Below are positions 1-5,426 of a stretch of 5,426 bases of DNA, one piece after another. Source of the DNA: an uncultured Bacillota bacterium (lineage in GTDB: Bacteria; Bacillota; Clostridia; Peptostreptococcales; Anaerovoracaceae). The notes below the pieces were generated by a model. That model was not told the DNA's origin and searched no databases. It saw only the letters and a program-made list of their open reading frames with translations. The stretch's first letter is position 1. Each line of letters starts with the position of its first letter. The DNA lies in assembly GCA_946629205.1 (NCBI GenBank), contig CAMOXP010000103.1:1-5426 (forward strand). The letters run 5' to 3'. Both the position numbers and the translations under genes were made by a program.

Positions 1-6
1 AGGAGG
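1..6 (+). promoter_or_regulatory. Ribosome binding site of dapA
   Basis: The window opens with AGGAGG, a near-perfect Shine-Dalgarno sequence, followed by a 7-nt spacer and ATG. It fixes the dapA start. Nothing upstream is visible, so whether dapA has its own promoter or follows another gene cannot be judged. Confidence 0.9.
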
Positions 7-13
7 TATTCAT

Positions 14-907
14 ATGGCAAGCAGCTTTGATATAAAGGGCTCCATGGTCGCCCTGATCACACCATTCAACGAGGACAAGAGCATCAACTACGACAAGCTC
101 GAAGAACTCCTCGAGTTCCACATCGCGAACAAAACCGACTGCGTTCTGATTCTGGGAACGACCAGTGAGTCTCCGACCTTCACCTGGGAAGAGGACTACG
201 AGATCGTCAAGCGCAGCGTCGAGGTATGCAAAGGCAGGATGCCGCTGATGGCCAACGCGGGCTCCAACGACACGCGCACATCCTTCGAGAAGGCGAAGCG
301 CTTCGCCGACGCCGGCGTGGACGCGCTGCTCTGCATTTCCCCATATTACAACAAAGCCAACAAGACGGGTCTGTACCACCACATCGCTGACGTGGCGGAT
401 TCCGTTGATGTTCCGGTCGTCGTTTACAACATCCCGGGACGTACCGGCATCAACATTCCGATCGACGTCATGACTGAGCTCGCCAAGAAAGACAACATCG
501 CGGGCGTCAAGGAAGCGACCGGCGACATGAGCTACGTGGCCAAACTTGCAAAGGCAACCCGCGGCATGGACTTCAACATCTGGAGCGGCAACGATGATAT
601 CACCATTCCGATGATGGCGCTTGGCGGCGCAGGCTGCATCTCCGTCTGGGCGAACCTGCAGCCGGACAAGACCGTGGAAATGACCCACGCCTTCCTGAAC
701 GGCGACACACAGCACGCCATCGATATGCAGCTCGAATACATGACCCTGATCAACGACTTCTTCATCGAAGTCAACCCGATCCCGATCAAGGAAGCCATGA
801 ACATGGCCGGCATGGGCGTCGGCGGATTCAGAATGCCGCTCTGCCCGATGAGCGACGAAAATCGTGAGATCCTGCGGGCTGAAATGCAGAAGCTGGGAAT
901 CATCTAA
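14..907 (+). CDS. dapA: 4-hydroxy-tetrahydrodipicolinate synthase (DapA)
   Basis: Cytosolic class I aldolase that condenses pyruvate with aspartate-semialdehyde to form 4-hydroxy-tetrahydrodipicolinate, the committed step of the diaminopimelate/lysine branch. The 297-residue protein matches the usual DapA length and covers the whole (beta/alpha)8 barrel. Visible residues, matched to E. coli by motif, are Schiff-base Lys166 in GVKEATGD, the catalytic set Thr50 (GTT), Tyr112 (PYYN) and Tyr138 (VVYNIPGRT), and Arg143, which binds the substrate carboxylate. The usual GTTGES signature reads GTTSES here, with Ser51 for Gly; the catalytic Thr is kept. The start is set by AGGAGG 7 nt upstream. dapB follows after 12 nt, supporting an operon. 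The paralogues N-acetylneuraminate lyase and KDG aldolase share the fold, but the adjacent dapB argues strongly for DapA. Confidence 0.96.
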   Translation: MASSFDIKGSMVALITPFNEDKSINYDKLEELLEFHIANKTDCVLILGTTSESPTFTWEEDYEIVKRSVEVCKGRMPLMANAGSNDTRTSFEKAKRFADAGVDALLCISPYYNKANKTGLYHHIADVADSVDVPVVVYNIPGRTGINIPIDVMTELAKKDNIAGVKEATGDMSYVAKLAKATRGMDFNIWSGNDDITIPMMALGGAGCISVWANLQPDKTVEMTHAFLNGDTQHAIDMQLEYMTLINDFFIEVNPIPIKEAMNMAGMGVGGFRMPLCPMSDENREILRAEMQKLGII

Positions 908-911
908 GGAG
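906..911 (+). promoter_or_regulatory. Ribosome binding site of dapB overlapping the dapA stop
   Basis: AAGGAG begins inside the TAA stop codon of dapA and lies 8 nt before the dapB ATG. Ribosomes finishing dapA therefore end on the dapB initiation signal, which suggests translational coupling (inference). Confidence 0.8.
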
Positions 912-919
912 ATTGACAC

Positions 920-1633
920 ATGAAAGTACTGATTACAGGATACGGCCGGATGGGCCGTTTGATAGAAGACACCCTGGTGAAAGCCGGCGATGAGATCGCC
1001 GGATGGATCGATGTCGAGAATGTGAGCGAACTGGATTCGTCCAAGAAAATCGCGGACGTGATCATGGACTTCAGCAATCCGTCTCTGACAGACACCGTCG
1101 TTGCCTACGCTGCCCGTACAGGCACGCCGCTGCTGTCCGGCACGACCAACATGAGCGCCGCGCAGCATGAAGCTCTGGCCGAATTGGCGGAGAAGGTCCC
1201 GGTCATCTGGGCCTCGAACTACTCGCTGGGCATCAATCTGTTCATGCACATCCTGCCCCAGATCAAGGCTGCCCTGCCTGACTGGGACGTCGAGATCACC
1301 GAAACTCATCACAATAAAAAAGTGGACGCGCCGAGCGGTACGGCCAAATCCCTTGCCGACGCCATCGATCCGTTAGGCGATTACGAACGCGTCTACGGCA
1401 GGAGCGGCAACTGCGGCGAACGCACACACCGCGAGATCGGCATGCACGCCCTCCGCGGCGGCACCGTCACCGGCGAACACCGCGTCGACTTCTTCGGCAA
1501 TGACGAAGTCTTCGAGATCACGCACAAGGCCGGCAGCCGTCAGATCCTCGTGGACGGCGCCATCGCCGCCGCACGGAAACTCGTTGAGAAACAGCCGGGG
1601 CTCTATACCATGGAAACACTGCTTTTCGTTTGA
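920..1633 (+). CDS. dapB: 4-hydroxy-tetrahydrodipicolinate reductase (DapB)
   Basis: Cytosolic NAD(P)H-dependent reductase that converts the DapA product to tetrahydrodipicolinate. The N-terminal Rossmann domain starts at once with the dinucleotide loop GYGRMG (residues 7-12). Asp31, after the second strand (IAGWID), is an acidic residue where cofactor choice is made; I infer it favours NADH, which is unproven. The central SGTTNM (73-78) and ASNYSLGIN (98-106) segments are typical. The catalytic block ITETHHNKKVDAPSGTA (126-142) carries His130 and Lys134, equivalent to E. coli His159 and Lys163. At 237 residues it is shorter than the E. coli enzyme (about 270), as in other compact Firmicutes DapB proteins, and no motif is missing. 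It sits 12 nt after dapA and is followed by a hairpin terminator. Confidence 0.95.
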   Translation: MKVLITGYGRMGRLIEDTLVKAGDEIAGWIDVENVSELDSSKKIADVIMDFSNPSLTDTVVAYAARTGTPLLSGTTNMSAAQHEALAELAEKVPVIWASNYSLGINLFMHILPQIKAALPDWDVEITETHHNKKVDAPSGTAKSLADAIDPLGDYERVYGRSGNCGERTHREIGMHALRGGTVTGEHRVDFFGNDEVFEITHKAGSRQILVDGAIAAARKLVEKQPGLYTMETLLFV

Positions 1634-1654
1634 TGCAAACCGAAATCCAATATC

Positions 1655-1685
1655 AAAAAAGTCCGCAGCAGCGCTGCGGGCTTTT
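1655..1685. terminator. Bidirectional rho-independent terminator between dapB and the thioesterase gene
   Basis: CCGCAGC (1663-1669) pairs with GCTGCGG (1673-1679) around a 3-nt loop. AAAAG (1657-1661) pairs with CTTTT (1681-1685), with one intervening position: a U-G wobble in + strand RNA and an A-C mismatch in - strand RNA. The + strand transcript ends in UUUU, then GCGUU. The - strand transcript ends in a better run of six U (complement of 1655-1660). It lies 22-52 nt after the dapB stop and about 32 nt after the thioesterase stop, so it can end both convergent units. Confidence 0.88.
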
Positions 1686-1718
1686 GCGTTGGTGTTCTGC
1701 CTGACGGGCTTTTGCGTT
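1677..1718. repeat. 14-bp direct repeat at the convergent gene ends
   Basis: CGGGCTTTTGCGTT occurs at 1677-1690, where it forms part of the terminator's right arm and tail, and again exactly at 1705-1718, a 28-bp period. The second copy runs into the thioesterase stop codon (1717-1719). It has no matching hairpin arm and looks like a local duplication of the terminator tail (inference). Confidence 0.8.
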
Positions 1719-2457
1719 ACTCCCTGTCGGACATGATGACGAATGCATGCAGTTTGTGGTCCGATGGCTGGCGAATGGCAACGATATGCTGATTTTCCGG
1801 AGCGGAATACTCCAGCAGGACCTTTTTCTGGGTGGTGATTTCCAGCTTGTAGAGAATTACCACTTCATCAAATTTGTGCTGGAACTGCTCTTCCGGCAGG
1901 ATCTGCTCTGCTAAATTCTGATATACGCAGTTGTGCACATGTCCATTGTAATCATGCATCATACGGGTAATCTCCATCTCACCGCTGATCTTGACGTCAG
2001 TTTCAGTTTTTTCAAGTTGCCGGATGGACGGGAATTTGTAACCCGGGAATGTACTGTCTTCTGGTTCCGGATCGAATGGCGCCATTAATTCCGGTGTAAT
2101 GCGCAGGAATCTTCCTGTGGGGACATCCAGCGCGACCCATTCGGCCGTCGCCTTCACCACGATATTATCATCTTCATCGTAAATAATATAGTCACGGCCC
2201 GCGCGGACCTTATTGAAATCTCTCGCCCACGTCACCGCGCGCAGCGTGCTGAACATGTTCGGTCTGTTGTATACTTTCATCCTCCAACTCAGCACGACCC
2301 AGGAAATATCACTTGTACGGTCTGTCTTTGTCTGTCCCGCAACTGCTCCGTGCAGCATAGACATATCTGAAAGAATCTCAAGAAGCGCCGCGTTCGTGAT
2401 CTTTTTTTCATCATCCACGTCAAATGCTCCAACAAAAAATTTTTGTTCAAGTTTCAT
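1717..2457 (-). CDS. Acyl-ACP thioesterase (FatA/FatB-like, double hotdog)
   Basis: Predicted cytosolic hydrolase that cleaves the thioester of acyl-ACP to release free fatty acid. The 246-residue protein has the two-hotdog layout of the family. The N-terminal half contains the W-V-x-L-S-W-R-M-K-V strand (53-62), the TWARDF and AGRDY segments (76-90) and AEWVALD (105-111). The C-terminal half carries HDYNGHVHNCVY (168-179), in which Asp169, Asn171 and His173 match the plant FatB catalytic set, and Glu216 in LLEYSAP sits where the catalytic Glu is expected. The neighbouring Cys of plant enzymes is Tyr here. The start at 2457 is chosen because AAGAAGG lies 8 nt upstream. Extending to 2532 would translate through the preceding terminator. 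Hand-counted G+C over 1741-2460 is about 48%, lower than its neighbours. Chain-length preference cannot be read from the sequence. Confidence 0.87.
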   Translation of the reverse strand: MKLEQKFFVGAFDVDDEKKITNAALLEILSDMSMLHGAVAGQTKTDRTSDISWVVLSWRMKVYNRPNMFSTLRAVTWARDFNKVRAGRDYIIYDEDDNIVVKATAEWVALDVPTGRFLRITPELMAPFDPEPEDSTFPGYKFPSIRQLEKTETDVKISGEMEITRMMHDYNGHVHNCVYQNLAEQILPEEQFQHKFDEVVILYKLEITTQKKVLLEYSAPENQHIVAIRQPSDHKLHAFVIMSDRE

Positions 2458-2465
2458 TTGATCAA

Positions 2466-2472
2466 CCTTCTT
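2466..2472 (-). promoter_or_regulatory. Ribosome binding site that sets the thioesterase start
   Basis: The - strand reads AAGAAGG, then 8 nt, then ATG at 2457. This favours the 246-residue protein over the longer open frame beginning at 2532, whose extra 25 codons lie over a terminator and a putative operator. Confidence 0.8.
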
Positions 2473-2482
2473 TCTCCAACAA

Positions 2483-2499
2483 ACAATACCTAGTACTAA
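2483..2499. promoter_or_regulatory. Putative FapR-like operator upstream of the thioesterase
   Basis: The + strand reads ACAATACCTAGTACTAA. From memory, FapR operators in Bacillus-type bacteria are 17-bp imperfect palindromes close to TTAGTACCTAGTACTAA; this site matches 14 of those 17 positions, including the whole right half and the CCTAG centre. The left half-site is degenerate. The site is 25 nt upstream of the thioesterase start and abuts the A/T run of the preceding terminator, where a repressor could block initiation. FapR releases DNA on binding malonyl-CoA and controls fatty-acid genes, which fits the adjacent gene. No fapR gene is visible here, and no convincing -35/-10 pair could be placed beside the site, so this is a motif-based inference. 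Confidence 0.45.
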
Positions 2500-2526
2500 A
2501 AAAGAAACAGGCGCCTTTCGGCGCCT
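2498..2526 (-). terminator. Rho-independent terminator of the DUF1292 gene
   Basis: On the - strand GGCGCC, a GAAA tetraloop and GGCGCC form a compact hairpin (2510-2525, plus an A-T pair outside it), followed by TGTTTCTTTTTT. It starts about 30 nt after the DUF1292 stop and separates that gene from the thioesterase. Confidence 0.9.
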
Positions 2527-2556
2527 TCTCATTTTTGCTGTCCTTCCTCTGGTTTG

Positions 2557-2838
2557 CTACTCCGCTACGAGTTCCGCGTCGATCAGGCTTTCGAATTCCT
2601 TGATGGCCTTCTCGAATTCTTCATCGGTCAGGTTATCGATCAATTCGAAATCCTCGTCGTATTCTTTGTAGCCATAGATGTAAACTTCACCGGTGCCCAG
2701 CGGGTTGAGTGCGATGTAGTCCTTGCCATCTACGTCGAACACACCGACGATGCCGCACTCTTCTTCTTCACCATTGTCATATTCCAGCGTGATAATATCG
2801 TCCTCTTCGTATCCGTATAATTCTTTATCTTCTGCCAT
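2557..2838 (-). CDS. DUF1292 family protein (YrzB-like)
   Basis: Small, very acidic 93-residue protein of a family widespread in Firmicutes and without an assigned function. The recognisable core is DDIITLEYDNGEEEECGIVG (13-32), then VDGKDYIALNPLG (36-48) and EVYIYGYKE (51-59), a short beta-rich domain. A helical, acidic C-terminus follows (71-88, TDEEFEKAIKEFESLID). It has no signal peptide or membrane segment and is probably cytosolic. AAAGGAG (2847-2853) lies 8 nt before the ATG and fixes the start. It has its own upstream promoter and a downstream terminator, so it is probably a single-gene unit. The family assignment is fairly secure; its function is unknown. Confidence 0.88.
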   Translation of the reverse strand: MAEDKELYGYEEDDIITLEYDNGEEEECGIVGVFDVDGKDYIALNPLGTGEVYIYGYKEYDEDFELIDNLTDEEFEKAIKEFESLIDAELVAE

Positions 2839-2885
2839 TATATTATCTCCTTTCGGTATTTGTTCCTCTAAGATTTGTTATGGTA

Positions 2886-2914
2886 ACTATATCATCTGTA
2901 AGCGTTTTTCTCAA
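2886..2914 (-). promoter_or_regulatory. Sigma-A-type promoter of the DUF1292 gene
   Basis: On the - strand TTGAGA (2909-2914) and TATAGT (2886-2891) are separated by exactly 17 bp, and TGA directly before the -10 gives an extended -10 (TGnTATAGT). An A-rich stretch lies upstream of the -35. Predicted initiation near 2879 leaves a leader of about 40 nt before the ATG at 2838. No operator is evident. Confidence 0.75.
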
Positions 2915-2955
2915 CAATCTTTTTCTGTCGTAACAAAAGCGCTCTTTTTCTCTCG

Positions 2956-2989
2956 CTGCAAAAGCACTCCCTGCTTCTGCAAAAGCAGG
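2956..2989 (-). terminator. Direct repeats and weak hairpin after the YgjV gene, possible terminator
   Basis: CTGCAAAAGCA occurs at 2956-2966 and 2977-2987 (+ strand), a 21-bp period. The region also folds: CCTGCTT (2970-2976) pairs with AAGCAGG (2983-2989) around a 6-nt loop, starting 9 nt past the YgjV stop in the direction of transcription. No long U run follows at once, only TTTT within the next repeat copy, so it is a weak candidate terminator for the uvrC-ygjV unit. The rest of this 159-bp gap holds the DUF1292 promoter and leader. Confidence 0.4.
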
Positions 2990-2997
2990 ACAATCAA

Positions 2998-3549
2998 TCA
3001 GTCGATCTGTTTCTGGCTGAAGCCGGAGTCTGGATCGCCGAGGTTCTTCCAACCGAAACGCCAGATGGAAATCAGGATGGATGTGATGGTGATGACCTCA
3101 TTGAGGATGCCGGCGTAGGAATGGAAGATGATATCGTAGATCAGCCATGCAGGGCATGCGACGAAGAGATTCGCCTTACGGATGTTCAGCGCGTTGTCCG
3201 TCCAGAATGCGATCGTGCAGGTAGCCAATGCCAGGAACGGCAGTATGCTCGTCCAGCCGTCCCATGTGAAGAGCATCGCGCCTACAAAGATCGCGATGAA
3301 GACCGGAACCCAGATCTTGCTGCGCGCCCAGGCATGCTTGCCGAACTGCATTACGATCAGATTCCGGATGATGCCCAGCGCCAGATTGATACATCCCGTA
3401 TACCCGCCCAAAAGCAGGAACTGGATCATGAAAAAAACATTCCCGACGGTCTGCGCGATGTACAGTTTCAAGTTGGATTTCAGCTGATAGGACAGCAAGT
3501 AGCAGAATAGCCCCGCGAACCCGATCAGCTGTACGAGGATGGGATTCAT
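2998..3549 (-). CDS. YgjV-family inner membrane protein
   Basis: Hydrophobic 183-residue integral membrane protein, close in length to E. coli YgjV, whose function is unknown. Likely membrane segments are about 4-20, 31-48, 53-68, 79-97, 100-117, 126-144 and 147-163 (by eye). The N-terminal signature is typical: a GFAGLFCYLLSYQLKS segment (10-25), then QTVGNVFFMIQFLLLGGYTG (33-52) and a conserved IRN (61-63). The C-terminus from about 164 is polar and probably soluble. AAGGAG lies 6 nt before the ATG. That ATG overlaps the uvrC stop in ATGA, so the gene is translated from the uvrC message and probably coupled to it. I see no transporter motif that would allow a substrate to be named. Its placement after uvrC may be shared transcription only. 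Confidence 0.83.
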   Translation of the reverse strand: MNPILVQLIGFAGLFCYLLSYQLKSNLKLYIAQTVGNVFFMIQFLLLGGYTGCINLALGIIRNLIVMQFGKHAWARSKIWVPVFIAIFVGAMLFTWDGWTSILPFLALATCTIAFWTDNALNIRKANLFVACPAWLIYDIIFHSYAGILNEVITITSILISIWRFGWKNLGDPDSGFSQKQID

Positions 3550-5426
3550 TGGCTGCTCCTTCCGCCCGCGCCGCTGTCTGCTGCACTTTCACTGGTACTT
3601 TCAGCGTCTTGGCTGCCGCCCGCTGCATCTGTGCTCATGCCGCCAAAAAACCGGCACACGCTCTCGGCAGACCGGCGGTCCACGCCGTCGGCGCGCATGA
3701 GGGTCTCAACAGGGTCGGCACCCGTCGCAATTCTCTTGATTTCTTCCACACTTCCAAAGGCTTCAAGCAGCGCTTTGCGGCGTTTGGGGCCAATGCCTTC
3801 GATGTCATCCAGAACGGAATGTTCAATGTTCTTGCTCCGCAGCTTGTGGTGGTATGTGATGGCGAAGCGGTGGACCTCCTCCTGCATGGTGCCGATGTAC
3901 TTGTACAGGATCGGCTTGTCGGCGAGAGAGATCTCGCGCCACTCGAAGGCGTTGCCACTGTTCGGGCCAGCGTCATCGGCGTCTGGGCTGCCGGCATCTC
4001 TGCCGTCATTCGGACCACCATCTTCGCCGTCGTTCAGACCCGCCTCACCGGCGTTCGGGTTTCCGGCTGCCGGCATACGCACGATCAGCGCCCGCGTCCG
4101 GTGGTGGTCGTCCTTGACCATGCCGACGACAGGGATGTCAAATCCGGTGGCGTCGACAACTTCAAGGGCACAGGTGACGTGGCCTTTGCCGCCGTCCATG
4201 AAGATGATGTCCGGGAGCACGGCAAATTTTTCGTCGCCGCTGAACACACGCATAAATCTGCGTGAAAGGACCTCACGCATGGAGGCGTAGTCGTCCTGCC
4301 CCTGCACCGTCCGGACGCGGAACTTCCGGTAGCTCTGCTTGTCCGGTTTCAGTCCGTCGTAAACGACCATGGCGCCAACAGTGTCGATGCCGTTGGTATT
4401 GGAAATATCATAGGCTTCCGCACGGAACTGGCGGCCGTCATAAACGTCGTGCTCCGATGCTCCCATGGCGTTGAGTACATCCCATATCTCCCGTCCAAGC
4501 TGCTCCCGCCGGGAAGCAGCTGCCTTTGCCTTGCGGTCGATGGTGTCAGCAAGAACGGTCGCATCATTCACTGCGAGCTTCAGCAGCGCCTTTTTCTCGC
4601 CGCGCTCCGGTCGGAGAATCTTCACGCTGTGGGCGGAAATCTCCGACAGATATTGCTCAAGAAGCTGCGCGTCTGATGGAAGTTCGGGCACAATGATCTC
4701 CCGGGGCACATCGGGGACGTTGCTGTAATGCTGATTCAGAAATGCTCCCAGAACGTCTGCTCGTTTCTCATCGATGGACGAGGTCATATCCATGCGGAAG
4801 GTCTCCCGCCCGATGAGCTTGCCTTCCCGGACCGAAAAGACTGCGAAGGAATCGGTCGTCTTGTCGCCCTTGCCCACGCGGACGACAATATCCGCTTCGT
4901 TGGAATGATGCAGCACCACCCGCTGGGTCTCGCTGAGGGACTGGGCCGCTTCAATATAGTCGCGGTACTCAGCCGCCTTCTCGAAGTCCAGCGCATCGGA
5001 AGCTTCCTGCATGCGCTGTTTCATTGTCTTCACCAAAGGCGCCGAATGACCGCGCAAAAACTCCCTGGCGCCGGCCAGCGCTTCTTCATAGTCATCCTTC
5101 GAAACCGTGCCGGTGCAGATACCCCTGCACTGGTTGATGTGGTAATTCAGACAAGGCTTAAACCCCGGTGCAAAGGCCACCGCGCTGCAGCGTTTCAGCG
5201 CGAAGCTGGAATTGAGCAGGTCGACGATCCGGTTGACCGCCCCTGCGTCGCTGTATGGACCGAAGTAGCTGCCGCCGTCCTTGCGGACGAGGCGGGTCTT
5301 GACGATCCGCGGCCACTCTTCGTTTGTGATCTTGATATACGGATAGGTCTTGTCATCGCGGAGCAGGATGTTGTACTTGGGGCGGTGCTTTTTGATCAGA
5401 TTGCACTCGAGGATCAGCGCTTCCAT
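3546..5426 (-). CDS. uvrC: UvrABC system protein C (excinuclease subunit), 5' end outside the window
   Basis: Nuclease of bacterial nucleotide excision repair; with UvrB at a lesion it cuts the damaged strand on both sides. The first visible residue is internal: EALILECNLIKKHRPKYN is the end of the GIY-YIG domain, so about 70 N-terminal residues lie beyond the edge. Glu7 of the fragment aligns with the metal-binding Glu76 of Thermotoga UvrC. Then come four Cys (80, 92, 100, 104), the putative Fe-S ligands; a UVR helical hairpin (about 133-165) that contacts UvrB; and an RNase H-like 5'-incision domain with Asp340 (YDIS), Asp379 (DDY), Asp411 (DGGKG) and His519 (VHRFA), all present. Helix-hairpin-helix DNA-binding motifs follow (DIEGIGPKRR 541-550; a second near 579-595). 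Oddities are a repeat-built Gly/Asn/Asp-rich insert (455-494) and a Ser/Ala/Gly-rich tail (596-626). The stop overlaps the next start. Confidence 0.96.
   Translation of the reverse strand: MEALILECNLIKKHRPKYNILLRDDKTYPYIKITNEEWPRIVKTRLVRKDGGSYFGPYSDAGAVNRIVDLLNSSFALKRCSAVAFAPGFKPCLNYHINQCRGICTGTVSKDDYEEALAGAREFLRGHSAPLVKTMKQRMQEASDALDFEKAAEYRDYIEAAQSLSETQRVVLHHSNEADIVVRVGKGDKTTDSFAVFSVREGKLIGRETFRMDMTSSIDEKRADVLGAFLNQHYSNVPDVPREIIVPELPSDAQLLEQYLSEISAHSVKILRPERGEKKALLKLAVNDATVLADTIDRKAKAAASRREQLGREIWDVLNAMGASEHDVYDGRQFRAEAYDISNTNGIDTVGAMVVYDGLKPDKQSYRKFRVRTVQGQDDYASMREVLSRRFMRVFSGDEKFAVLPDIIFMDGGKGHVTCALEVVDATGFDIPVVGMVKDDHHRTRALIVRMPAAGNPNAGEAGLNDGEDGGPNDGRDAGSPDADDAGPNSGNAFEWREISLADKPILYKYIGTMQEEVHRFAITYHHKLRSKNIEHSVLDDIEGIGPKRRKALLEAFGSVEEIKRIATGADPVETLMRADGVDRRSAESVCRFFGGMSTDAAGGSQDAESTSESAADSGAGGRSSQ
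3945..4064 (-). repeat. Five imperfect 24-bp tandem repeats inside uvrC
   Basis: Read as protein, fragment residues 455-494 split into five octads, each beginning with Gly: GNPNAGEA, GLNDGEDG, GPNDGRDA, GSPDADDA, GPNSGNAF. In DNA the units are 4041-4064, 4017-4040, 3993-4016, 3969-3992 and 3945-3968. By hand, units 2 and 3 agree at 18 of 24 bases and units 1 and 4 at 17 of 24, so the array is old and diverged. The reading frame is kept throughout. Confidence 0.75.

Noticed and set aside
532..1095. - strand frames opposite dapA and dapB
   Set aside because: They are antisense to conserved enzymes and show no domain or ribosome binding site.
2458..2532. Longer thioesterase start at 2532, adding 25 residues that resemble a basic and hydrophobic signal peptide
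   Set aside because: The extension is encoded by the GGCGCC terminator hairpin, its T tract and the operator-like site; a ribosome binding site points to the ATG at 2457, and the family starts close to that Met.
2554..3118. + strand frames (88 and 131 codons) over the DUF1292 gene and the gap
   Set aside because: They are antisense to DUF1292 and its promoter and terminal repeats; the translations are compositional artefacts of its acidic codons, Ser- and Phe-rich.
3176..3628. 150-codon - strand frame overlapping ygjV and the uvrC end
   Set aside because: Out-of-frame shadow of two genes with clear family matches; its translation is Arg/Ala-rich without motifs.
3945..4064. CRISPR array
   Set aside because: The 24-bp units are contiguous with no spacers, diverged, and keep the uvrC reading frame.
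3549..4290. Long + strand open frames (238 and 219 codons) opposite uvrC
   Set aside because: They lie wholly antisense to a well-conserved gene, have no recognisable domain, and are expected by chance opposite G+C-rich coding sequence.
5424..5426. ATG at the right edge as the true uvrC start
   Set aside because: It falls inside the conserved EALxLExNLIKK end of the GIY-YIG domain; about 70 residues are missing, so this Met is internal and the gene continues past the window.

Overview
The window looks like ordinary chromosome of a Gram-positive anaerobe of the Clostridia type. The evidence is the strong AGGAGG-type ribosome binding sites, a YrzB-like DUF1292 protein, a Firmicutes-style UvrC ('DISNTNG' motif), a FatA/FatB-type acyl-ACP thioesterase, and moderately high G+C in most genes. 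The family-level placement is inference; no rRNA or other marker is present.

Layout. On the + strand at the left is a dapA-dapB pair (14-1633), two consecutive steps of diaminopimelate/lysine synthesis, spaced 12 nt apart. dapA starts 13 nt from the window edge with only its ribosome binding site visible, so any upstream promoter or operon partner is out of view. Everything to the right is on the - strand, in transcription order: uvrC (5' end cut by the right edge), a YgjV-family membrane protein joined to it by an ATGA overlap, then a 159-bp gap with a good sigma-A-type promoter, a small acidic DUF1292 protein, a GGCGCC hairpin terminator, and an acyl-ACP thioesterase. The thioesterase converges on dapB across a shared bidirectional terminator (1655-1685).

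How the genes relate. The dap pair is a metabolic operon. uvrC-ygjV is one translationally coupled unit, although no functional link between nucleotide excision repair and YgjV is known to me. DUF1292 has its own promoter and terminator. The thioesterase lies behind that terminator, with a palindrome-like element resembling a FapR (malonyl-CoA-responsive fatty-acid repressor) operator just before its start. That would fit its predicted role in releasing fatty acids from ACP.

I see no mobile element, CRISPR array, RNA gene or defence-type cassette, and no evidence of a new multi-gene system. The points most worth a second look are a five-unit 24-bp tandem repeat that inserts a Gly/Asn/Asp-rich segment into the UvrC nuclease domain, and the FapR-like site upstream of the thioesterase.
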